Numbered from the stretch's first letter, positions 12,634 through 24,797 are shown. The stretch is DNA of 64,000 bases from Stropharia rugosoannulata (GCA_028532985.1 JANCIK010000002.1:2852001-2916000); one strand, 5' to 3'. Notes: generated by a model not told the origin, from the sequence alone. Translations and numbers: made by a program.

Positions 12634-15600
12634 TTAGGACACAGGCGCAACGACTGGCATCACAACATCGAAGACACCAGTTCCAGTGGCATTGGGCTGT
12701 CCGAGAACAATGCTGCCGGAGGGCGTTGTTAGGTCATCGAAATCACCAAATAATGTTGCATCCGATAAGAATGCAGCTGTAGTCTCATACGATGCTTTCA
12801 AGAACGGTGATGGGCTAGTCGATATTCCCTTGCGGTTAAACGGTTTGTATCCGCCCTCAAATGTCTGCAGAGTGTCAATTACTTATGGTATATGATAGAC
12901 GCGAGAGCGACGTACCATATAGTCCGCGATCAGCTCCAAATGCCGCTTGTTCACGTCTATGCTGTATACAGCGAAGATACCCTTCATTTCCCGCAGAATT
13001 GCTGCCCGCGCCATTTCTACGCCATATGTCTTGAGAATGGCGTAGATATCGTTGGAGTAAATTTCATCCTCCTCAAGGATGCTCTCATCGGATGCACCAG
13101 CGAAATTCCACATTCCACGAAGGTTAGACCCGTTCGTGGTAAGCTGTGCACGTCGAGGGCCACTGTCAGCCTCGATCACGATTGGATACTTAGAGCCATG
13201 CTTTACCTTAATACCTGCATCCTTGTCGTTCTTTACTTGGAAACAGTCCGAAATACCAGATATCTCACGGATGACTGTGGCACGACAAGCACGCTCGACG
13301 ATACCCACAAAGAGCAGCTTAGGCATGTCAGGAGGGAACTAGATCATCGTAAGTAATGTAAGTAAATTATTATAAGCATCATTTTCGCACCTCGAGCACA
13401 ATCGATGCTTTGCCATCCTGGAAATCAAAAGCAACACAGTGTTGCATGTGCTTTTGGAACATAGATGAGACTGTCTCGACCAGTTCTTTGAAGCCCTTTT
13501 TTTTCGGCTTCTTCACTTCCACATCCGACGCCTCACCATCACTGGCCAGTTCAGCCTCGAGTGCGGCATCGTCAAAGGCTCCAATTTCTTCTTCATCCTC
13601 TGAGTCGTCGCTGTCATATGTCGCCTGCTGCTTCTTTTGTCGTGCATGCTTTTCGTCGTCCGCATCACCGTCACCCACTTCACTGCCTTCATTGTCGTCC
13701 TTTCGTTTTCTTGGCGTCTCGTCGTCGTCAACTTCATCTTCACCTGCCTTTGCCTTGACCTTCTTGCCCTGGCCAAGTTGCGCCATTTGGCTCTTCAAAT
13801 CTGCATCTAGTTTCTTCATCTCCGAAATTATTTCTCTTTTCAGAGTTAAGGGGAATTGTACACCAAAGCTCATGAGGACCTCCGACTCTTCAAGGTCGTA
13901 TTCCTCCTCGTACTCGGCTTTAGGATAGAAATTGATGTTGACAGTGAATTGTGTACGGCGCGCGTTACCTTCGGACCGGAGTTCTTCTTGTACACTGACA
14001 TTATCCACAACCTGCGACAAAGTGACACGACTGGCCCTTTTACAGAATAGAGCAACATCTGCCTCAGGGACGCCAGGCTTAACCTTCATCGTCATCGAAG
14101 GCGTTTTCGGTTTCTGCGAAGCCGTCATGACGATCTCACGTAGACGAGGAATTCCAAGTGTAACGTTAGCAGCACCGTGCCCTATTAGTTGTTAGCAAAT
14201 CATAATTGATGAGACTTCTTTTTGGATGTACCCGCAAAATGGAACGTATTTAAGGTCATTTGTGTTGACGGTTCTCCGACGCTGGTTTAAAGAAAGATCA
14301 ACGTGTATAATTGATTAAAAGACGGAAATATCCATACCCTTGGGAAGCGAGCAAACCAACAGCCTCTCCAGGCTCCACAACACTCCTCATGTATTTGTGA
14401 TTCATAAGTTTGCGGAACTTCTTGGTCCCTACTGGGGGTTTACGCGTAGCATAACGGCTATCCTCTGGGGCAACCAAATGACGGGGTTTGGCTTTGATAT
14501 ATGCATCGACGGCAGATGCAAACTCTTCAGATGTACTGCCAATGTAGGCCGTTGGGCTGTAAAGAGACAGCGCCGGAGCGAACTCATGTTTGCGTTTCCT
14601 GTTCGACTTCGACAAAACAGTCTTCATATAGTTGACTGCTGTATCTTGGTCGACGACGTTATGGACTTCATATGGCTTCAGGCGTCTGGCGAAAGTCTCG
14701 CAATTTTGCGCAATGAAGTCAAATTGATACAGGTGCTTCTGCTTCGTTACATCCAGAGCGTCGCCGCCATAGGTGAATTGGTATATCGAATTGTCGCTTC
14801 CACGTACAGTGTTATCGTAATGCACACGGATACCTTCTAAGTGCTTGATCAAACACCTCTGCAGATACCCAGAGCGTGAGGTTTTCACAGCAGTATCAAT
14901 CAATCCTTCTCGCCCAGCCATACAATGGAAGTAAAATTCCTGAGGTTTGATACCTGTCAAAAATCGACTGGCGACGTAACCGCCAGCAATGGCTTTTGTT
15001 TCGAATGCTTTGAATGATGGGAGCGTTTTCCCGCTAACCATTACTGGTACTCGACGACCTTCTAGTTCTTGTTGACCGAGAGCACAAGAGATCTGACGAA
15101 CATTAACAGCAGAACCTTTAGCTCCGGAAAGAGTCATTGTCTGCATGTGGTTATGGGGGAATTTGCGTAGGAGACCATCAGGCACGCAACTGTCCGATAT
15201 GGATGATGTCAATTTAGCAAGCTTGGTCTTGACAGTCATATCGAGACCAGCCATCTTGTTATCATCACGGAGTACGTCTTCCAAAAGTGCTGTGAGGGCA
15301 GAGGGGACTTCTGTTTTGGGTAGGTTTGCAAGGGATGGGAAGTTTTCAATAGCACCAATCTGGCCCAGCTGTGAACCAGCCTGGAGAATCTCGACACGTT
15401 TACTATCGCCTTCGGATGTGAGCATAAGATCGTCCATCCTGCAGGTGAAAGCCCGGTGCTGTAAGAACTTGGTAAAGAGACGGCTGAGAATCCCAAGCAG
15501 TTTTCCTGCGATATCAGAGCCATATAACTCATAAACCGAATGAACGAGACCATAGTCGGACGCTCCAAAAGCTGCCTTGTCGAGAACACCGCACAAAAGT

Positions 15601-18600
15601 TCTCCGTCCATAAAAACTACCTTGTCCTCCTGTGAGTCGGCTCCCCAAAGTTTACCTGGTACTTTTGTCTTGGCGTTCAAATTCAGACCTTCATAGCGCG
15701 AAGGAGTAATATTTTTCAGAACCGTGGATACCTATTTAAAATTGATTGTGCGTAGATATTGAATGCAGAGGTTTACTTACTATCTGCTTCCCCGTCCACA
15801 ACGGCTTAGGTTTCCATATGGTGGGCGGTAGTGTCACCAATCGCGTAGATGGGTCCAATTCGTCTTCAGGACGCAGGGCGCCATATAATAACTGATAGTA
15901 CTCTTCACGTTCGAAGAAAGCATTTTGGCTTGTCATCCAAACACCAGCAACAACGTGATCCTGGATCAGACCACGAATGGGATTCCCAGATGTTGGCACA
16001 AGGTATTGATTATCCGTATTCGCCAAGAACATTCCTTCTGCACGAGCGACATGATTCTCTAGAGTGTTACTTGAGTCAAGGTTAGGAAATGTTAGAAAAG
16101 TATTACACTGACGAGGGAAATGTATGTTCATCTCTACAGTAAGTAAACTTTCAGCCAAACAGAACCTTTCCTTACAATAAATAACACTTACCGTCTCCGT
16201 CGAAATCAGCTTGAAAAGGGCAGAGAGATATCAGATTTTAATCGTGTTGGAATCTAATATTCGTACCGTTGTATGAATTACTATAGAGGTAAAATGGTGT
16301 AAAATTGTTTAGGATGTGAAATGAAAGTAAAGAGCGAGGTAACTAACCAATTGGCATAGTGCATGCGAATCGTCTTCTCTCCTTTCAAGACGCGAGCCTT
16401 ATGAGTCATCATACTCGGTTTATGCAGGGTTGGTTGTCGGTTGAGAATCAATATGTCCCCATCTCTCAAGTGGCGATAGACCTTCTTATTAATTGACGTA
16501 GTTCGCGTAAAAAGGCCGTGCTGTCCGGTCGTGGTTCTATCACCCTCTTGAGGTGTCAACAGCTGGTTTGCAATCGCTGTGCGTTGTTCAAGAGATATTT
16601 TATCCTATTTGACATGTCAGAAGATAAGAGATAATGACGAAAAGAGGTAATGACGCTCACAAGAGACTGCTGATGACCATCTTCATATTCAACCATAGAA
16701 GCACCCGGATAGACATGGGGACCATTTATAACAAGCTGTCGCATCTCGTGGAAATTGGCAGGGGTGACGGGTTCCGGGAAGGTTAGCTTCCGCGCGAACA
16801 CAGGGGGAACACCGATTTCATTAGGCTCGATATTGACGTCTGGAGAGATAACAGAGCGAGCAGCGTAATTGACACGCTTGCCCTGTACTCTCTTAGCAAT
16901 ATTGAATTGATGTGAAATTTAATGTCATACCATCATGTGTTTTCGAAATAAACCTTCTTTCTTCTCGAGGCCTTGTTTGACTCCTGCGGGAGGTAGTTTA
17001 CCCTGACGGACAATTTGCGGATTCTTACTACTGTCCATATAACTGTTAACGTCAATTTGCAGTTGAACTAAACGCTCTAGTAATGCACCCATGGCCTTTC
17101 TACGTTCTGCTTCATTGGAGACCTCCGACTTTTCTGAGAGCTGACGTAGATTGATGTTAAGGTCCCGCATGCGGTAAGAGGTTTGCAACACTTTGGAGAG
17201 CAATTCATTTTGAGGATGTTCAAATAAAGTGTCACCCATTTTCGCTGGAGGTCGGAATCGAGTTGGAGCCACAGGAATAACGTCAATGAAAAACATATCA
17301 GCTGATGCGAGCGAAATTTGATCAGGAGTGAGGGATGCGAAGGGACCATGTCGACCAAAGACCAATCCGCACATGATCGGTTCATTTTGAAATAGTCTGC
17401 GCAGATGTGCACGACACTCTTCGGGAGTAATTACGCGCTCATTACGACCTCTTGAGGTCTTCAACTTTCCATTTGCAGCTCTGGGCAGAGCGTCCGCTTG
17501 CTTCTTTTCAGCATCGCTCATGACATCATCGCCTTCAGAATCTTCTACTTCTTCGAAGTCATCATCTTCATCCTGCTCTGCATCGTATACCATTTCCATG
17601 TCCACATTCCTAGTTTTACTTGAGTAACGAGACAACGATTCTGTCTTCTCTGCCAAAAGTACGTCTGGCCTTTTGCGGTGCAATTGCGCTTTCTGCCGAG
17701 CAGAGAGGTCGTATTCAATAACTTTGACATGGCCCTCTTTGCGGAAGGTATAGGCAATACTATATGAAGGCGATAGAATAAAAGATTTTAATATGCAGAA
17801 GATGTTGACTCACCAGCCACAATCACCATTCTGACATTTTTTCAAAATACAATTCTTCAAGAACTCGTGAATTAAGTCCTTTCTTGCTTGATATACAGGA
17901 CCATCTTTGTATGAATCGCGATGATTTTTGGGAGAACGGGCAAGGTGAATGGCAACATAAAGGTTGAGTCTGCCAATGAATTCCTGCGGGCTTTCGTCAG
18001 GTGCATCTGTACTTTCTTCCTCTTCTTCCGCGTTTCCCTCATCATCATCATCATCATCATCATTGTCGCCCTTAGGGCGTCTCTTCTTCTCCTTGGGGCG
18101 GACGCGTAAGTGTATGTCGTCTACACCCTGAGCTGCTTCGAGTAACCCGCGTTCTAACAAGCGTAGTTTGGCAAGATATTTCCACAGCTATCATCCAGCA
18201 AAAGTGTTCAGTAGTTAATATGATTTGCATGAAAAAATAGAACTTACCACTGTCCTACTTAACTTAAATTTATGGCAAAACATACATGTCCCTCGCAAAA
18301 GATTAAGCATATTCCCCATAAACAAAGGATGAAAAACAGGTGCGGGAAGTTCGATGTGTCCATAATGTCCGGGACATGTATAATATGTAAGTTGGCACGT
18401 CGTGCAGCTGTGAAAAGACGGTAAACTTGGAATACGAGACAAGAAAGAAGGTGAACATACATGTCCGAGCGATCACTTGGACCAAGAGCAGAATCGTAAA
18501 GGCCTCCAATGTTTGGCCTGTTCAAATCATCGAGTAGGACAGGATTGACGATTTGTTTGACGGATATTCTTCTGATATCTTCTGAGGTAAGGAAGGAAAA

Positions 18601-18645
18601 TGAGACGTTCGCAACAGTGGATGGGAGTGAGTGGGAGATATTCAT
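12634..18645 (-). CDS. RPA190: DNA-directed RNA polymerase I largest subunit (RPA190/RPA1)
   Basis: The catalytic subunit of RNA polymerase I, which makes the rRNA precursor in the nucleolus. The N-terminus ([11 protein letters not shown] ... [14 protein letters not shown]) is typical of the Pol I subunit and not of Rpb1 or Rpc1. The clamp zinc site (C-x2-C ... C-P-G-H-Y-G-H-I, then C-M-F-C) lies near 18270-18400. The magnesium-binding active site N-A-D-F-D-G-D-E is assembled from three exons at about 16130-16270. Bridge-helix/funnel regions lie in the long exon 15680-14298. The Pol I-specific acidic jaw insertion (many Asp/Glu, basic tail K-K-P-K-K-K-G) is at about 13490-13760. An Asp tract near 18040-18065 is encoded by a GAT repeat. 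The end is [20 protein letters not shown]. About twelve introns. Confidence 0.96.
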
Positions 18646-19377
18646 GATGCTTCAAGAGAGAGTAAATAGTATATTCCAGGTCAATACGACTCAGGAAATG
18701 TCTGGGAGCCCACCCTCCGCAAGGTTTTTGATACTTAGTAGCAGACCGCTCCTAGATTCCGTTCAATGGCAATCACGAAGTTCTAATTTGCCCCGATCAC
18801 AAACTTTTCTCAATCACGTGATACACTGTAGTTATAAATTGTTTCAAAAATCCGGCCTCCTTATCAATTCCCGATGGTCATCTTGACCAAAGCTTAACTT
18901 CGCTCCGTGGCGTACACTAAACTCAGGTTTGCTATATATCGTCGAAAACCATGATCTTGTACTTGAAAAAGGCAGTAAATATCCAATGAATCATTGATGA
19001 ATCAAACTGAAATTTGACTGAAATGCTGGCAAAATACCAACAAAATACGACAAAAAGTTGACGAAAAGAATCGCTGGTCGCCTCCCCCTATGCGAGTCCC
19101 ACACTGCCTTTGATGGCGTGCATAAAGCATTCCCCCGGTTTTGGTGCCGCCCCTCCCCGCCCCCTCGCTCCTTCCCACATGACCCCGTGTCATCCTCCCG
19201 AGCTGATGCCTGGAGAGAGCCCTGCTCCCTGCCCGGCATTATAGTACCTCAAAAAAAAAAGTTGACGAAAAGAAAGTAAAAGTGAGAAGCAGGCCTATAC
19301 TTGATATAGAGATACATGTGCCAACCGAGAATATATGCATAATGCTAACAAAAAGTTATATGCACTCATCAGTGATA
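18646..19377. other. Intergenic region upstream of RPA190, carrying a retroposon
   Basis: Both flanking genes are leftward, so this holds the RPA190 promoter and the 3' UTR of the next gene. The part from about 19052 to 19274 is a SINE-like insertion, described separately. The remainder is AT-rich with no coding signal. Confidence 0.6.
19052..19274 (+). mobile_element. SINE-like retroposon with A-tail and 19-bp target-site duplication
   Basis: An identical 19-base word, AAAAAGTTGACGAAAAGAA, occurs at 19052-19070 and 19256-19274. Between the copies is a GC-rich, C-rich body (19071-19250, 180 bases) ending in ten A residues (19251-19260), while the flanks are AT-rich. The poly(A) tail directly before the right-hand repeat and a duplication that begins with A residues are the marks of target-primed reverse transcription by a LINE-type machinery. 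The body has no open frame of note. A short stretch near 19088-19098 (TATGCGAGTCC) loosely resembles a tRNA B box, but no A box is seen at the right distance. It could be a 5'-truncated SINE or another processed RNA copy. Confidence 0.72.
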
Positions 19378-20524
19378 TTAAACTAATCCACTTCCGCGTC
19401 GCATGCTCCCTGTTCGTGTAGGCTTCCCTGACTTAAGTTTCTGTGCTTCACCTACCATTTCTGCAATAAGACCGTTGTACATTTCTGAATCCTGTTGGAG
19501 AGCCTCTCTTGTTTGCAAAAGATGTCTCAAGAGATCGGAGGTATTAGCGGTTTGCGCTTTGATATCAGCAAGGTATCGTTCTAAAGTGACCAAAGGTTGC
19601 ATGGTCAGCGATTCTACCATAATAAATTGTCAAGTATTCAATCATTCCATTATACAATTTACATACCATGGTTGAACTGTAATAGTTTGTTAATTCTATT
19701 CATATCGAGCTCAGGTTTAGGGCCGAGGTGACTGTAAGCGCCTTGCTGTCCAGGAACAGGTGTCCCCGCTCGGGAGTTATTCCTTGTGTTCGGGCCTGTT
19801 CCGCCATTCGTGCTAGGGTATTGGTTTCGGCCTCCTGGAGGTGCAGACATAGGCCGAGTGTGGATTTCAAGTACAGGTAATGGTTTCCCATTAGCTCGGG
19901 GAAGGACTTCGTCAAGATTAACAGGGATTCCAAGAGTAATCAGATGTTGCCGTCGAATTCGGGAGCGGGTCCAATTCGACGGTTTCGTAGGAGATCTTTG
20001 TAGTAATATTTTGTACACGTCGCGACTTATTATACAGGTCGGCAAGGACTCTCCATAGGTGAGGCTGCATGATGAACACACCTGCTCGGGGTAACCAAAA
20101 TTTGTGACACTCCTTCCGCCTCTCTTATGGGTTCATCAGTGGTAATATCTGAGATGCCCCCTGTACCCCATATGTGTCCAAGGATATTATCTAGTTCTTG
20201 CTCAAGACTTCGTCTTGAAGGCAGTGGGTCTAGAAGCAGTGGTCGCCAACTTTCTGACGAAGGGCCAGCTATCCGAGCGTCCTCTTCGAAGTTTGCGCTA
20301 TCTTCAAAGTTCATAGATGCGCTTGTGCTAGCCTCCCCAAAATCTCCAAAATCCCCGAAGTCATCTTCTCTAGAATCGTCTTGATTTATCTCCTCCAGTT
20401 CTCCGAAGTCATCGAAGTCATCGAAAGCTGACTCATTTTCGTCTACGGTCGAGGTTACTTTGACCAAAGAGGTTAAATTGGAGTCGCCCCATACAGAGGC
20501 GCCGAACGTGAGGTCGTCGTCCAT
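19378..20524 (-). CDS. Acidic DFG-repeat protein, possible Laa2-like AP-1/clathrin accessory protein
   Basis: Three exons. The first (from ATG 20524, M-D-D-D-L-T-F-G-A-S-V-W-G) is acidic, with repeated D-D-F-D-D-F-G and D-D-F-G-D-F-G-D-F-G-E motifs. These match the [DE]-F-G-x-[FW]-type ligands of adaptin gamma-ear/GGA-ear domains. The second exon has the well-conserved-looking core S-R-I-R-R-Q-H-L-I-T-L-G-I-P-V-N-L-D-E-V-L-P. The third is a C-terminal helix (L-E-R-Y-L-A-D-I-K-A ... A-E-M-V-G-E-A-Q-K-L), probably coiled coil. Fungal Laa2 (YBL010C-type) proteins that recruit Laa1 to AP-1 have this general design, but I assign it from the motif pattern only. The gene is divergent from the RRN11-like gene, with just 69 bases between start codons. 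Confidence 0.6.
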
Positions 20525-20593
20525 AGCAGTAATCAGACTATCAACTGTCAAGAAACAGCAAGTACAAGCGCGAAGCGGAAATAAGTTGGAAGT

Positions 20594-21559
20594 ATGCCAC
20601 AAACCCCGACGTTGGCCTTGATGGCCAAAGGACCTTTGGTGTTGTTTGCGATAATCGTTTCTTCCATGAACCACAACTTTCTTTTCGCATCTTTGGATTG
20701 TAAACCTCCTATAAGCGCCAGAACAGTACACCTACGACGGTTGTATGATATTCTGCAACTAAGCATTCATGAACAAGAACTTGAACGCGCCAAACGTGTG
20801 TGGGGAATACTGGTTCGCTGCAAGGAGTTCGACTGGAAAGCTCTGTGGACTACTGGTCTGCATTTGCTCGAAATGGATGAATCTAAACAGAACAGAAAAA
20901 ACACCGAGTACTTGCGCACAATAATGTTGCAATATCCAAACGACGTAAGCGACGTAAGGTTCTAGTATATCACCACAGTCATAATACATTGTCAACCACT
21001 TCAGCGTGAATCCATCCTGAAGGAATTGATTTTTCGATTGCTCCTTCAAGAGAGATGCCGTGAAGCTTTGGATGAACTAGAACTGTGAGTGCACGTATTT
21101 TCTCCATGTTATGGTTATGTTCACGATTGGTTCACTAACCTGTCTAGGTACTTGCCGTCTTTTCCGTATCAAGATAATCCTACACTACACGTTTATGCAG
21201 GACTTGCAGCATTGTATTTGTGTCAATCAAATGAACGTGCGTTATCACGTCAAGCAATTACTTCAATCAGATCTCTAATAAGGTGGACAGCTTCGAGCTC
21301 CAAGTCGTTTGATCCTATTCTTTTAAGGGATGCTCAGACCCACTTTGAGCACGCAAAACTCCTTGATGAGGGAAATGAGTGGGCACAGTTGTTTCTGAAT
21401 AAGGTTTGTCTATATCCAATATCCAAAGAACCTCTTAACCGAATATATTAGATAGCAACTCTACAAATGTGTAAAGAACGACAGGCGCTGGACGAGTCGG
21501 ACGATGAATATATGACCACCGACACTGGCCCGCTGGAACGAAAACGTGCACGAACATAG
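20594..21559 (+). CDS. RRN11: RNA polymerase I initiation factor RRN11-like (TPR-type) protein
   Basis: Four exons (introns near 20946-21002, 21086-21147 and 21403-21450). The core reads V-H-L-R-R-L-Y-D-I-L-Q-L-S-I-H-E-Q-E-L, followed by E-R-A-K-R-V-W-G-I-L-V-R-C-K-E-F-D-W, the block I associate with fungal Rrn11, a TPR-containing subunit of the core factor that recruits Pol I to the rDNA promoter. Further helices (E-C-R-E-A-L-D-E-L-E-L-Y-L, A-G-L-A-A-L-Y-L-C) fit TPR-type repeats. The C-terminus is acidic then basic (D-E-S-D-D-E-Y ... E-R-K-R-A-R-T). The first ATG is at 20594; internal ATGs at 20621 and 20666 are alternatives. Stop codons of this gene and RIX1 are only 27 bases apart, so 3' UTRs must overlap. 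Confidence 0.65.
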
Positions 21560-21586
21560 CTTTACTGGACCGTTCCGAGTATTTCT

Positions 21587-24268
21587 TCAGAGATCACCTT
21601 CATCCTCCGAGTCCGAATCCATATTAATGACTGGCATCTCCTCTTCATCATCCGCTTCTTGCGGTATTGGGATTGTAGCTACACCGGACGACTTTTTTGG
21701 CTCTGCCTTGCTGGCCATCATCGACTTTTTGTCATCGGGCACCAGTTCAAGTTCATTACTTGTACGGGTGACAGGTGCTTGTTGTTGATGCATCGGCGCG
21801 GTTTCAGAAAGAATAGGTCGAGAAGGTTGTTGGGTGACTGAAAGAGGGGTCGATGAAAGTGTCGGTGGTAAAAGGAAAGGTGGAGACGAAGCATTTGATC
21901 CAACCTGCGTGGTTTCAGTAGTCAATGGCAAATCACTCATTGAAATGTCTTCTTGTCCTGTTTCAGCTGTTTCGGCGCTAGGTGTAGATTTCCTTCCGAT
22001 TCCCAGGACTGCTAGTGCATCATTCTCTTCTTGAGACTGTTCAGCATTGAAAAAAGATATGCATTCAAGATGGGGCATTGTTCGGACAAGAGGAGGAACC
22101 CGAGGATGCAAGAGCAGGCCAATATCATGTTGCATCTGAGAATTGCGATCGTTGAATGGGTAGAACTTACGTATAAAAACACAACGTACTTGTAGAGCAT
22201 GACCGGATACTGATGATGCGATAACAAATGGCAAAGTTTTGCTTACTACGCTTGTTGTGCCTGAACTGATATCCAGACAAAACTCTTGAATTTTAGCATA
22301 CAAAATGTGAACGAACCCAGGGCGAGGAGACAATGCTGATGCCGACATTCTAGGAAGACCAAGGAGCATCGAAGTTGTTATGCGCGCTACGAGAGAGTGC
22401 AGGGAAGATGAAAGTCCCGGGTTATTGAATAATCTTTTCAAAACTGACAATTGCTAAGTTAATGAAAGAGATTGAGAAATGAGGACTTCGTACCATCCAG
22501 CGAGATAAGAACCACTTCTTCGTCTTCCGTAGTAGAACAGATGACCTTCCGGGTCACCTGAAAAACTTCATCTCCTTCATAGTTCCGAGAACGTTTCTTG
22601 GTCTTTTTACTCTTTGTAGTCTGTGCATTATTTGTTTCATTCTTCGAGGCTGAGAAAATTGGTGATATAAGTGGAAGAACAGTCTTGACCAGTCTATTTG
22701 GTAGTATTGTTGAGTGTAGCGGGTGAGTTGCTTTCAAAAGCACGTTTATAGCCTTCACAACAGGCAAATGATTACGGCTGTCACAGGAGAAGTTCAGCGA
22801 CGTATAATAATTGTATTAAACAACTTACGTGTCGGTTGATTGTTCTAGATGGTAAACTAATATACTTAATAGCCTTCCTGCGTGCGGATTCAAGTGATGA
22901 GGAAAACTGTTTACGATTAAAAAGGTAAGCGATAATCATCTTTTCTTTTCGCTAGAAATGTAACGTACTGCTGTACAATTGACGTAAGTAGATGGCAGCC
23001 AGCTTGCCATAGCTCTGGAAGAGCTGCTGTTTCCATAGACCGCAAGGTAGGTTCAAAAAACCCGGTTACCTAAAAACCAGTTAAGAGCTTTGTCTTGACT
23101 TGGTCGATACTAAGCGATATAACGGACCTCTTCATCGGATGTACTTGTCAGAAGTGATGTCACAAATTTTAACAATTTTCCGAGAGGAACTTGCACTGGT
23201 CTTTCCACAGGTGACCTTGTTCTTGTTAGTAAAATAGCGTATATATCCGAAGTAGTAGACATACTGGATTAAATCATTTATTACGACAACAGTACATCGC
23301 AGTCTGTCCAAACACTGAGGTATGTAGATTTGTGGTTCAGCCGTAGGTACAGGCCGTTCGCCATAATGTCCTAAGAACAATTAGTGGAGATGTCCAAGAG
23401 AGCACAATCCACGTGCCTTCTATAGGAAACGTAGCCCTCAGTAAATAAAAGGCCTCCCAGCCAAAAGCGAGGCTATCGTCTAAGGATTTCCGCCACAGGC
23501 TGATAGCCCCGACCTTCCCTCCGGTTAACGGTAATACAGAATACAACCTAGATGCCGCATGTAGAATACGTTGATTCGTAAAACCACTCGTCGAGCCATC
23601 CAAATAGCGCAGAGAGAATGCAGTGAGTATAGTGAACGACGTGCGATGTGTCGTAGGATAAAGAGGAATTATATACGTCAATGTAGTCATGCAGAGAGTC
23701 TATGTAAAATTAGAATGTTGCTAGGATGCATAACTCAATTAAGCTCACTTTTAATTCGACGTCCATATTACTGTCTGCAAGGGGAATCAAAGCACTGGTG
23801 AATTTCACGATGTTCGGCAAAGAAACTTGTCTCTGGAACTCGGGTATGTCGATGGCACTTGAAAACACTAATCGAAGTAGTCGCACAGCAGCCTTTATGG
23901 TAGGCAGTGGTTCATTTCTCTTATTTAGCATAGTAAGCTTGAAAAGTAGAAGCAAAGAATCGCGTCTGACGGACTGAAAGTAGAGGCATAGTAACGAGAA
24001 TCCAAGACTGGGCTGCATCTATCATTAGAGACTGAGACAGCAAAGAGGATTTATAGGCTAAGCAGAGCCCTGCCCAACGAGCTCCTGATTCTTTTGAGTG
24101 TAGAAGAGAGTTGATTCTGCTTGTCCATTTCGTTGAATGAGGCGAAGGCTTGAGGTTTTCTACGCTGAGAGTGGATAAGCAGTAGGGAAGATATTTGACG
24201 GCCGATGCATCTGTCGCTAGTTGAATCCGCAATAGCGACTTGAGATGATTACTGGAATCTGCATCCAT
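21587..24268 (-). CDS. RIX1: Pre-rRNA processing protein RIX1 (PELP1-like)
   Basis: A subunit of the Rix1-Ipi1-Ipi3 complex, which acts in ITS2 processing and maturation of the pre-60S particle in the nucleus. The ATG at 24268 gives M-D-A-D-S-S-N-H-L-K-S-L-L-R-I-Q-L. The family block R-I-N-S-L-L-H-S-K-E-S-G-A-R-W-A-G-L-C-L-A follows. The middle exons are alpha-helical repeats. The last exon (22450-21587) carries P-L-V-R-T-M-P-H-L and a long acidic, Ser/Thr/Pro-rich tail ending E-E-E-M-P-V-I-N-M-D-S-D-S-E-D-E-G-D-L, as in PELP1/RIX1 C-termini. An in-frame extension above 24268 is open but lacks family residues. Three tandem GATAAG sites lie 130 bases upstream. With RPA190 and the RRN11-like gene this forms a ribosome-production block. 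Confidence 0.85.
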
Positions 24269-24397
24269 CTTCTGGGGGGCAAAAATCGAAGACCAAATGA
24301 AAACGAAAAAATTAGGCGCGGACTTAGTCCGATTGCTACACATTAATTTGTTATACATAAGCGGATAGTGGATACACGAGCAAATAACGGGTTTGAT

Positions 24398-24413
24398 CTT
24401 ATCTTATCTTATC
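24398..24413 (-). promoter_or_regulatory. Three overlapping GATAAG sites upstream of RIX1
   Basis: On the minus strand GATAAG occurs three times in tandem (forward CTTATC at 24398, 24403 and 24408, sharing end bases), 130-145 bases upstream of the RIX1 ATG. GATAAG is the binding word of fungal GATA factors such as AreA/Nit2. A simple-sequence origin (ATCTT repeat followed by CT dinucleotides) is equally possible. Confidence 0.45.
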
Positions 24414-24797
24414 TCTCTCTGTCCCACTGCCCGTGATGATGGCAAATAAGCCCGTACGGCCGTAACGGCAAGTAGAGGGACGGGGCCATCCAAGAAATGA
24501 ATGCATGTGACGGTGAAGAACTAAGGAGGAATATGATATTTATTATGAGGCGCTGAGGGATGTGGGTGCGTTGCTATACTGTCCTTAATTCTGAAGATTT
24601 CTTAGCTTTGACGAGGAAGGCTACTAGCCAACCGAAGGAGGAGGGAACCTGATAGAAAACAGCTTACTTGCCTACTGATGAGCGACAAAGGAATGACAGC
24701 AAGTTTGTGAAGAACAATATTTTTTATTTATAATACACTGGGTCTTCCGGCTAAATATACAACACGGTACTTTATCATTGAGCTTCCCATCGGTCTC

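Noticed and set aside
13410..13928. Plus-strand Ser-rich open frame of 172 codons
   Set aside because: It is the antisense reading of the acidic insertion of the RNA polymerase I subunit.
18041..18065. Trinucleotide repeat (ATC/GAT)n
   Set aside because: It is coding, giving an Asp tract in the RNA polymerase I subunit; not reported as a separate repeat element.
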